Assembly: GCF_900142295.1 (NCBI RefSeq)
Contig: NZ_FSRL01000001.1
Location: forward strand, 3,580,083-3,644,082
Source of the DNA: Vannielia litorea
GTDB taxonomy: Bacteria; Pseudomonadota; Alphaproteobacteria; Rhodobacterales; Rhodobacteraceae
DNA: 64,000 bases
Direction: 5' to 3'
Part shown: in pieces, positions 46,662 to 64,000 of the stretch
How positions within the stretch are numbered: the stretch's first letter is position 1
Layout: each line of letters opens with the position of its first letter
Program-made: the position numbers and the translations under genes
The notes under the pieces: model-generated
Told to the model about the DNA's origin: nothing
What the model saw: the letters and a program-made list of their open reading frames with translations, nothing else
The model's database searches: none

Positions 46662-46843
46662 TAATGCGTCTCGGCAAGTCCCTCGGAAACGAGAGGGATT
46701 TTCCAAGGCGTGTTCGTACGGATCGGGCGCTCACCGGTGGGACGGTGGGCAGGTATGGATCCCGGACGCACCTTCATTCGTGAGCCGCCCTCCCGGTGCC
46801 CCGGCGGGATGTGCGCGGCGACAGACGAAAGGTATACGACCAG

Positions 46844-50980
<4,137 letters not shown>

Positions 50981-51286
50981 ATGAAAAGGATTGTGCCATT
51001 TGGTGGTGCGATCGTCTCGAAGGCAGGGTTTGAAAGGACTGAAGTGTGGGCCGATGATCTTCGGCATGACGCAGAGCTATCAAATCCAACCGCATTTCCC
51101 GCTAGGGAGGTCTTCGTGACCGATCTGGGAAATGACATGTACGAGAACGGTTGCTCCATCGAATGGACGGTCTGGCTAGATGAAAGCGGCGACGTTGAGA
51201 GCTCGGAAATACTACTCCACGGGTCCGCAGACATGCACAGAAATCAAATATTCTTCAAAACCCGCACCTCCGACGAGGAAAGGTAA
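50981..51286 (+). CDS. Unknown 101-residue protein inserted between rpoB and rpoC
   Basis: A 101-residue acidic soluble protein, no signal, membrane segment or motif that I recognise. It starts on the base after the rpoB stop and ends 4 bases before rpoC. Its G+C is about 51% by hand count against roughly two thirds in the flanking genes, and it uses AAA, AGA, ATA and TTT codons that they avoid, a sign of transfer. Its last codons (GAGGAAAGG) serve as the rpoC ribosome binding site, so it is translated in the operon. Not a usual part of rpoBC. Confidence 0.75.
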   Translation: MKRIVPFGGAIVSKAGFERTEVWADDLRHDAELSNPTAFPAREVFVTDLGNDMYENGCSIEWTVWLDESGDVESSEILLHGSADMHRNQIFFKTRTSDEER

Positions 51287-51290
51287 CTAG

Positions 51291-55529
<4,239 letters not shown>

Positions 55530-55549
55530 CTCCGGTTGCAAGAAACAAC

Positions 55550-55581
55550 AAAGGGGTCTCGCAGCGATGCGGGGCCCCTTT
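55550..55581 (+). terminator. Rho-independent terminator of rpoBC
   Basis: A 14-bp stem (AAAGGGG... paired with ...CCCCTTT, two G-U pairs) and loop GCGA, followed by TGCTTTG. It ends the rplJL-rpoBC unit, 21 bases after the rpoC stop. Confidence 0.88.
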
Positions 55582-55612
55582 GCTTTGGGCGGTGATCCGG
55601 GGCGGCCCGGTT

Positions 55613-57202
55613 CTAGCCGTAGGTCGCCAGCATCTCCTTCAGGTCGGCGAGCGTGTTCGCCTCCGAGGCGGGCTTGTCGGTGCGCCAGCGCAGCATGCGC
55701 GGAAACCGCAGGGCGACACCGGACTTGTGGCGCGGCGAGGCCTGGATGCCCTCGAAGGCGATCTCGAAGACGTGGTGGGGCGTCACCTGCCGCACGGGGC
55801 CGAACTTGGCTTGCGTGTTCTTGCGCACCCAGGCGGTGATCTTGCGAAACTCGGCGTCGGTCAGGCCGGAGTAGGCCTTGGTGAAAGGGGTGAGCTCGTT
55901 GCCGTTCCAGACCGCGAAGGTGTAGTCGGTGAAGAGGTTGGCCCGCCGCCCGCTGCCCGGCTGGGCGTAGATCATCACCGCGTCGATGGTCAGCGGGTCG
56001 ATCTTCCATTTCCACCAGTCGCCGCGCTTGCGCCCCGAAAGGTAGGGGCTGGCGCGGCGCTTGATCATCAGGCCTTCGGCACTGTGGTCGCGGGAGGTGG
56101 CGCGTTCGGCGGCGAGGGTCTCCCAGCTTTGGAACGGTACCTCGGGGGAGAGCCGGATGGGGGCCTCGGCGGGGACATCGGTCAGCAGGTTAGTGAGCGC
56201 GGCCCGGCGCTGCTCGAAGGGGGTCTGGCGGATGTCCTGCCCGTCGTGCTCCAGGAGGTCGTAGGCCATCAGGATGACCGGGGCCTCGGTGAGCAGCTTC
56301 TTCGGCACGGTCTTGCGCCCGATCCGCTTTTGCAGGGCGTTGAAGTTGAGCGGAGCCTCCTTGGCAAAGGCGAGGATCTCGCCGTCGATCACGGTGCCCT
56401 CGGGCAGGTGATCGCGCAGCCCGGCCAGTTCGGGGAAGCGATCGGTCATCAGGTCTTCGCCCCGCGACCAGATGTGATGCTCGCCGCCGCGCAGGATGAC
56501 TTGCCCGCGGATGCCATCCCACTTGCGCTCGGCGTGCCACTCGGCCGGGGGGCCCAGATCCTGCGGATCATCGACCGGGTGCGCCAGGTAGAAGGGGAAG
56601 GGGCGGGAGAGGTCGGCCATCGGGTCTTCCGCCTCGATCAGGGCGTCCCAGGTGGTGGTTTGCGGGGTCCAGTTGCCCATGAGCTTGTGGGTCAGCGTGG
56701 TCTCGTCCTGCCCCGTCACCTGCGCCAGAGCCCGCGTCATGAGCCTGGCGCTGACCCCGACGCGGAAGCCACCTGTCAGCAACTTGGTGAACAGGAAGCG
56801 TTGATCGGGCACCAGCGCATCCCATGCGGCGATGATGCCAGCCCGGCGCGCGTCGTCGTCCAGCGTCGAGAGGTGTTGCAGCGTCTCGATCCAGTGGGTC
56901 AGGCTGTGCTCCTGCGGGGCGGCCGGCTCGGGCAGGACGAGGCTGATGGTTTCGGCGAGGTCGCCGACGACGTGATAGCTCTCGTCGAAGAGCCAGTCGG
57001 GCAGGCCGGCAACCTCCGCTGCCCAGAGGCGCAGCCTGGTGGTGGAGATCACACGCTTGGGGCGGCGGCCGGTGAAGAGGGCGATGGTCCACAGGCGGTC
57101 GGTGTCGGGGGCGCTGGCAAGGTAGTCGGCCAGCGCGGCGACCTTGGTGGTGGTCCTGGTGCTCTCGTCCACACGGGCGTAGAGGGTTGCGAACTGTTTC
57201 AT
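55613..57202 (-). CDS. ATP-dependent DNA ligase (LigB/exonuclease-associated type)
   Basis: A 529-residue ATP-dependent ligase. The adenylated lysine is Lys227 in ERKWDGIR (motif I), with DGEILAF (motif III), EGLMIKRR (motif IV) and WWKWKI (motif V) following; the N-terminal 200 residues are a helical DNA-binding domain. It matches bacterial ligases that travel with an SNM1-like exonuclease, a Lhr helicase and a phosphoesterase as a DNA repair set. It overlaps the exonuclease gene by 4 bases. Confidence 0.9.
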   Translation of the reverse strand: MKQFATLYARVDESTRTTTKVAALADYLASAPDTDRLWTIALFTGRRPKRVISTTRLRLWAAEVAGLPDWLFDESYHVVGDLAETISLVLPEPAAPQEHSLTHWIETLQHLSTLDDDARRAGIIAAWDALVPDQRFLFTKLLTGGFRVGVSARLMTRALAQVTGQDETTLTHKLMGNWTPQTTTWDALIEAEDPMADLSRPFPFYLAHPVDDPQDLGPPAEWHAERKWDGIRGQVILRGGEHHIWSRGEDLMTDRFPELAGLRDHLPEGTVIDGEILAFAKEAPLNFNALQKRIGRKTVPKKLLTEAPVILMAYDLLEHDGQDIRQTPFEQRRAALTNLLTDVPAEAPIRLSPEVPFQSWETLAAERATSRDHSAEGLMIKRRASPYLSGRKRGDWWKWKIDPLTIDAVMIYAQPGSGRRANLFTDYTFAVWNGNELTPFTKAYSGLTDAEFRKITAWVRKNTQAKFGPVRQVTPHHVFEIAFEGIQASPRHKSGVALRFPRMLRWRTDKPASEANTLADLKEMLATYG

Positions 57203-58203
57203 CCGGCCTCCTCCGCATCCTCGCCGCCGTAGTCGCTCGACACCACATGCGCGTCATAGCCCTGTTCGGCCAGGTACCGCGCGAAGGGCCCGGTGTAGCC
57301 GTGGGTGACGAAGACGCGCTCGGCGCCGGTGCTCGCAATGGCGGCATTCAGCCCCTCCCAGTCGGCGTGATCCGACACGATGAAGCCGCGATCGGTGCCG
57401 CGTCGCCGGCGCACGCCACGCAGGGCCATCCAGCCCGAGGCAAAGGCGGAGGCCCCGTTGCGAAACCGCCGCGCCCAGTTCTGGCTGGTGCTGCCCGGCG
57501 TGGCGATGATGAGCGCGCCGGGGTGCGACGTGTCGGAGACATCCTCGGTGATCTGGGTGGTGTCGGGCAGGGCGGTGCCCTGTGCGCGCAGGACGGCGTT
57601 GGTGTTCTCCACGGCGGTGACGGTCAGGATCGGGCCGATGCTCGGGTCCACGCTGCGCATCAGCCGCTGCGCCTTGCCGAGGGCGTAGGCTTCGAGGATC
57701 GAGGGCCGCCCGGCCGCCGCATTGGCCGCCCACCACGCGTTGAGCTGTTGTGCGAGGATGTCTTGCGGGGTCCATTTGAAGACCGGCAGGCCGAAGGTGC
57801 TTTCGGTGATGAAGGCATGGCAGCGCACGGGCTCGAAGGGTTCGGACAACCCGTCATCCACCGTCTTGTAGTCGCCGGACGCGACCCAGACCTGCCCCTT
57901 GACCTCGACCCTGATCTGGGCCGATCCCGGCACATGGCCCGCCGGGTGGAACGACACGGCCGCCTCGCCGATCCGGCGCGTCTCTCCGTAGGCGATGGTG
58001 TCGATCCGGGCCGCCTCGCCGAGCCGGTGGCGCATGACAGGTGCCGCAGCCTCGGTGGCGAGGTAGCGCCCCATGTCGGGGCGGGCATGGTCGGAATGGC
58101 CGTGGGTGATCAGCGCCCGGGGCACGGGGCGCCACGGGTCGATGTGGAAGTCGCCGGCGGGGCAATAAATGCCGCTCTCGGTAAAGGTCAGAACATCGCT
58201 CAC
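57199..58203 (-). CDS. Ligase-associated metallo-beta-lactamase-fold DNA exonuclease
   Basis: A 334-residue protein of the MBL / beta-CASP fold. HGHSDHAR, with His34, His36, Asp38 and His39, is the two-metal site; the later FHPAGHVPGSAQ and FVTHGYTG fit the CPSF/SNM1 type. Known relatives are encoded beside an ATP-dependent ligase and act in DNA repair. It is first in the two-gene unit. The usual Lhr helicase and phosphoesterase are not in the window. Confidence 0.85.
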   Translation of the reverse strand: MSDVLTFTESGIYCPAGDFHIDPWRPVPRALITHGHSDHARPDMGRYLATEAAAPVMRHRLGEAARIDTIAYGETRRIGEAAVSFHPAGHVPGSAQIRVEVKGQVWVASGDYKTVDDGLSEPFEPVRCHAFITESTFGLPVFKWTPQDILAQQLNAWWAANAAAGRPSILEAYALGKAQRLMRSVDPSIGPILTVTAVENTNAVLRAQGTALPDTTQITEDVSDTSHPGALIIATPGSTSQNWARRFRNGASAFASGWMALRGVRRRRGTDRGFIVSDHADWEGLNAAIASTGAERVFVTHGYTGPFARYLAEQGYDAHVVSSDYGGEDAEEAG

Positions 58204-58361
58204 GGGGGAGGAGATAGCGCCGGGGTCGGGTTTGCAAAGCCGTGCTTGGGGCGGGAAGGCGGGAGGCCCGCGGGTCGGGCCCGAGGAAGACCGGCGAGGG
58301 CGGCGGGGCTTGCACGGGTAACGCGGGGGATTACCTTTATCGAGTCGAAAGGAGTGCAGGC

Positions 58362-58631
58362 ATGGCCGGTGGATGGGCGAAGGACGGGGCGGTGAGCGAG
58401 CAGATCGAGGCCTCGATCAGCGACGAGCTTCAGCGGATGCGGGCGAGGGGCGGCCCGCAGGGCGAGAGCCTGACCCATTGCGCCGAATGCGAGGAGGAGA
58501 TCCCCGAGAAGCGGCGGCTGGCGATTCCGGGCGTGAAGCTCTGCATCGACTGCCAGCAGGAGCGCGATGGGCGCTACGAGGCGCGGGGCGGCATCAACCG
58601 GCGCGGCTCGAAGGACAGCCAGCTGAAGTAA
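58362..58631 (+). CDS. DksA/TraR family zinc-finger protein
   Basis: An 89-residue protein with a four-cysteine zinc finger, Cys40-x2-Cys43-x17-Cys61-x2-Cys64, as in DksA/TraR proteins, and a short N-terminal helix. Like YbiI it lacks the long coiled coil of DksA. It may bind RNA polymerase, or only resemble DksA. AAAGGAG precedes the ATG at 58362. Confidence 0.85.
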   Translation: MAGGWAKDGAVSEQIEASISDELQRMRARGGPQGESLTHCAECEEEIPEKRRLAIPGVKLCIDCQQERDGRYEARGGINRRGSKDSQLK

Positions 58632-58755
58632 GGCGCGCCTTCAGCGGCCCCACAGGGGCAGGGGCTGCGGGCCTTCCCCCGGCGCGTGAGCGCACCGCCA
58701 GCGGGGCGGTGGAGAATGCTTGCGCTTGTCACACAATCCTCCTACCGCTGGCAGC

Positions 58756-59661
58756 ATGGCAGAGCTGTCCGAAAACCTCCGTGGCGCGGTGCTGATGACC
58801 GCCTCGATGGCGGCCTTCACCGTCAACGATACCTTCATCAAGTCGCTGGCCGACGACCTTCCGCTGATGCAGACCGTGTTCCTGCGCGGCGCGGGGGTGA
58901 CCCCGCTGCTGGCGCTTCTGGCCTTGTCGCGCGGGGCGCTTCGGTTCCGGATGGCGGGGCGCGACGCGGGGCTGCTGGCGCTGCGCAGCATTGCCGAGAT
59001 CCTTGCGGCGCTGTTCTTTCTCACCGCGCTCTACAACATGCCGCTGGCCAACGCGACGGCGATCCTCCAGGCCGCGCCGCTCATGGTGACGCTGGCCGGT
59101 GCCCTGTTCTTTGGCGAGGCGATCGGGATCTGGCGGATGTCGGCGATCCTGGTGGGCTTTGCCGGGGTGCTCCTGATCGTGCAGCCGGGGGGCGAGGGCT
59201 TTACCAGCTACTCGATCTGGGCGCTGGCGGCGGTGGTGGCCGTGGTCGCCCGCGACGTGGTGACCCGCAAGATGAGCGGCGCGCTGCCCTCCCTGACGGT
59301 GGCCACCGTCACCGCCTTCTGCGTGGGCGCGGCGGCCGGGCTCGCGGCGCTCTTCGAGCCTTGGGTGCCGGTGAGCGGCGGCTCGGCGCTGGCGCTTGGC
59401 GGCTCGGTCGTGTCGATCCTCTTTGCCTATCTCTTCTCGGTCACGGCGGTGCGGGTGGGCGACATGGGGTTTGTCGCGCCGTTCCGCTACACCGGCCTGG
59501 TCTGGGCCCTGATCCTCGGGCTGATCGCCTTCGGCGATTTCCCCGGGCCGCTCACGCTCTTCGGCTCGGCGGTGGTGATCGCGGCGGGGCTCTTCACCTA
59601 CCTGCGCGAGCGGATGCTTTCGATTCGGCGTCGTGAAATTTCGCAAGCGCCTCCCCGGTGA
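58756..59661 (+). CDS. EamA/DMT superfamily transporter
   Basis: A 301-residue protein with about ten hydrophobic helices in two EamA repeats; it begins MAELSENLRGAVLMT. Members export amino acids, metabolites or drugs. The start at 58756 opens the conserved text; a TTG at 58720 is possible. Its last 68 bases overlap, tail to tail, the glycosyltransferase gene on the other strand, an unusually long convergent overlap. Confidence 0.88.
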   Translation: MAELSENLRGAVLMTASMAAFTVNDTFIKSLADDLPLMQTVFLRGAGVTPLLALLALSRGALRFRMAGRDAGLLALRSIAEILAALFFLTALYNMPLANATAILQAAPLMVTLAGALFFGEAIGIWRMSAILVGFAGVLLIVQPGGEGFTSYSIWALAAVVAVVARDVVTRKMSGALPSLTVATVTAFCVGAAAGLAALFEPWVPVSGGSALALGGSVVSILFAYLFSVTAVRVGDMGFVAPFRYTGLVWALILGLIAFGDFPGPLTLFGSAVVIAAGLFTYLRERMLSIRRREISQAPPR

Positions 59662-60541
59662 TCCCGAAGCTCCTGGACAGGCGCTGGGCCACCTCGCCCT
59701 CGATCGGCAGCATCTCCTCGAAGTCCTTCTTCTTGAAGGGCGTGCCGTTGGTGGAGTTGAGGCCGCGCACGAACATGTCTTCGCCGGTGTAGGTGAGGGT
59801 GGTCATCTGGCGCCAGATCGTATCGTGCCGGAAGTGGACGACCGTCTTGTCGATGTGGGGGCGGATATAGACGCCGAGCGCCGGGGTCCAGTACTGCCGC
59901 TGCTGGGCGCAGGCGCGGATGCCGGTCTCGTCGATGGAGACGGTGAAGCCCTGGTTGTAATCGACGGCGAATTTGTGCTCGCGCTTCATGATGCCCTGGC
60001 CGTCGTCGAAGGCCTCGCGGAAGCGCTCGACGAAGCGGTAGCTCACCCCGTCGTCGTCATCGAGACGGAACTGGCCGCAGACGCCGCCATCGGGGTCGAT
60101 GTGCTCCCGCATCGCCTTGAGGCAGGCCTCGCGGTGGTTGAGCGGCTCGTATTGCACCAGCCGGGCCTGGGGCAGGGTGGCGAGCAGGTCCTTCAGGCGC
60201 TCGTCATAGGCCCTGGGGAGCTGGTTGCCGGCCAGCACGACGAACTTGAAATCCTCGTCGGTCTGCAACCGCAGGCCGGGGAGAGTGAAGGTTTCGAAAT
60301 AGCGGAAGCGCTCCTCCAGCCGCTCTTCGCCATAAAGAAAGTCGATCCGGTCCTGGATGGTGTCGTGCTCCCGCCGGAAGCCGCCGTAGCAGGGATAGGA
60401 GAAGCGGCAGATGCCGAGAATCTGTACGATGAGACTGGTCCTTCGGGTCTGGATGTGGCCCCGGCGGCAAGGTAGGGGGCGCGGGGTGGCGAGGCAAGGG
60501 CGCGGCGCTATTGGCTGATCTCCGCGCCGGGAGGGGCACAT
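59594..60541 (-). CDS. Putative rhamnosyltransferase-like glycosyltransferase
   Basis: A protein of 315 residues from the only ATG, or about 278 from the conserved beginning QILGICRFSYP. It matches the putative rhamnosyltransferase family: FRLDDDDG is the nucleotide-sugar DxD-type motif, and ERFRYFETFTLPGL occurs early. No normal start codon lies near residue 38, where homologues appear to begin; an ATC at 60430 is preceded by AAGGA at 8 bases, suggesting a rare start, or the long form is used. No envelope-polysaccharide genes are adjacent. Confidence 0.7.
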   Translation of the reverse strand: MCPSRRGDQPIAPRPCLATPRPLPCRRGHIQTRRTSLIVQILGICRFSYPCYGGFRREHDTIQDRIDFLYGEERLEERFRYFETFTLPGLRLQTDEDFKFVVLAGNQLPRAYDERLKDLLATLPQARLVQYEPLNHREACLKAMREHIDPDGGVCGQFRLDDDDGVSYRFVERFREAFDDGQGIMKREHKFAVDYNQGFTVSIDETGIRACAQQRQYWTPALGVYIRPHIDKTVVHFRHDTIWRQMTTLTYTGEDMFVRGLNSTNGTPFKKKDFEEMLPIEGEVAQRLSRSFGITGEALAKFHDAESKASARAGR

Positions 60542-60576
60542 TCGTTCCCGAGCCGCCTTGCAAACCCCCAGAGGTG

Positions 60577-60605
60577 TTGACAGCCCCGCCGACTCCCCCT
60601 ATACG
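60577..60605 (+). promoter_or_regulatory. rpsL operon promoter
   Basis: TTGACA (60577-60582), 17-base G+C-rich spacer, TATACG (60600-60605). It is a strong consensus promoter for the str operon. A leader of about 230 bases follows with no convincing gene; a short open frame from 60812 overlaps rpsL out of frame. Confidence 0.82.
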
Positions 60606-60842
60606 CCGCGCTCACGGGATGCCGGGGCCCGCCCCAACTGTGTCCTCGTATCAAAATCGAAGTGGCCACGATCCAGGCAGCATGTGCCTCGATCCTCTGA
60701 GATTCCACCGCGTCGTTTCCGGCAGAGGAAGCGGGAGCGGTATTTGCGTTTGGCGTTCCGCCATTCGCGAGCCTTGAACCGGCGCCGGGCGGTGCACAGC
60801 CCGCGCCAGAGATGAACGAACGAGCGAGACGGGGAAACCGGA

Positions 60843-61214
60843 ATGCCCACGATCCAACAGCTGATCCGCAAGCCGCGGCAGCCGAAAGTCAAACGATCCA
60901 AGTCGCAGCACCTCGAAGGCTGCCCGCAGAAGCGGGGCGTCTGCACCCGCGTCTACACCACCACGCCGAAGAAGCCGAACTCGGCCATGCGGAAAGTCGC
61001 CAAGGTGCGCCTGACCAACGGCTACGAGGTCATCAGCTACATTCCCGGTGAGAGCCACAACCTTCAGGAGCACTCCGTTGTCCTGATCCGTGGCGGCCGT
61101 GTGAAAGACCTTCCCGGCGTTCGTTACCACATCCTGCGCGGGGTGCTCGACACCCAGGGCGTCAAAGACCGCAAGCAGCGCCGCTCGAAGTACGGCGCGA
61201 AGCGTCCGAAGTAA
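60843..61214 (+). CDS. rpsL: 30S ribosomal protein S12
   Basis: A 123-residue S12, the decoding-centre protein of the 30S subunit. [10 protein letters not shown] carries the streptomycin-determining lysines in the wild-type form. First gene of the str operon, followed by rpsG. GACGGGGAAA precedes the ATG. Confidence 0.98.
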   Translation: MPTIQQLIRKPRQPKVKRSKSQHLEGCPQKRGVCTRVYTTTPKKPNSAMRKVAKVRLTNGYEVISYIPGESHNLQEHSVVLIRGGRVKDLPGVRYHILRGVLDTQGVKDRKQRRSKYGAKRPK

Positions 61215-61697
<483 letters not shown>

Positions 61698-61724
61698 CCA
61701 ACACTCAAGCCTGAGGACACACCA

Positions 61725-63848
<2,124 letters not shown>

Positions 63849-63859
63849 CCCAACCTGTA

Positions 63860-64000
<141 letters not shown>

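Noticed and set aside
60812..61051. Small frame starting in the rpsL leader
   Set aside because: It runs out of frame through most of rpsL, has no ribosome site of quality, and its composition is that of a shifted ribosomal gene.

Overview
This is a chromosomal window from a high-GC alphaproteobacterium, almost certainly a member of the Rhodobacteraceae (Roseobacter group). The pointers are the rnhB-ccrM pair with GANTC sites in the ccrM leader, the mutY / DUF721 / DsbA-like cluster, a 44-residue aa3 oxidase subunit IV, a DUF2125 protein, two HI0933-type flavoproteins and the character of the ribosomal and RNA polymerase proteins. No phage, insertion sequence, CRISPR array or plasmid function was seen. 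One tRNA (Arg, anticodon CCT) is present.

Layout. 1-5.2 kb: a feruloyl-CoA synthase-like ligase with an amidohydrolase (probable phenylpropanoid side-chain degradation), then on the minus strand a GlcD-like FAD dehydrogenase and a PLP aminotransferase. 5.3-9.2 kb: tRNA-Arg, a D-2-hydroxyacid dehydrogenase, an orphan Aer-like PAS protein, a periplasmic DsbA-like protein and a DUF721 protein. 9.2-17.5 kb: mutY, an AlkB-type hydroxylase, a membrane-bound winged-helix protein overlapped by a small exported protein, rnhB-ccrM, and a pmbA / cysQ-like pair. 17.6-24.2 kb: DUF2125, SDR and crotonase-fold genes, an HNH protein, a flavoprotein, cytochrome oxidase subunit IV, a lipoprotein and azlCD. 24.3-29.9 kb: a tightly overlapping molybdenum cofactor operon (fdhD, two related membrane proteins, mobA, mobB, a MoeA fusion, a GNAT). 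29.9-37.8 kb: a second HI0933 flavoprotein, a LysR regulator, a DUF481 porin-like protein, a sulfotransferase, a TSUP permease, an unknown membrane protein, greA and a periplasmic beta-propeller protein.

From 37.8 kb the core gene-expression block begins: secE, nusG, (two unrelated minus-strand genes), rplK-rplA, a copper-handling cluster (transglutaminase-like, CxxC protein, YcnI-PCuAC fusion, SCO), rplJ-rplL-rpoB-rpoC, a DNA ligase/exonuclease pair, a DksA-like zinc protein, an EamA transporter, a putative glycosyltransferase, and rpsL-rpsG-fusA-tuf, with tuf cut by the window end. Clear -35/-10 promoters precede secE, nusG, rplK, rplJ and rpsL, and strong hairpin terminators follow nusG, rplA and rpoC.

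The most unusual points are: a lower-GC 101-codon gene inserted exactly between rpoB and rpoC; a membrane-anchored winged-helix protein coupled to a small exported protein; a terminator plus second promoter splitting secE from nusG, with paired palindromes around secE; an 8-G frameshift in the SCO gene; a MoeA fused to an unknown N-terminal domain; three tandem 11-bp repeats beside ccrM; and a nested hairpin at 22.2 kb.
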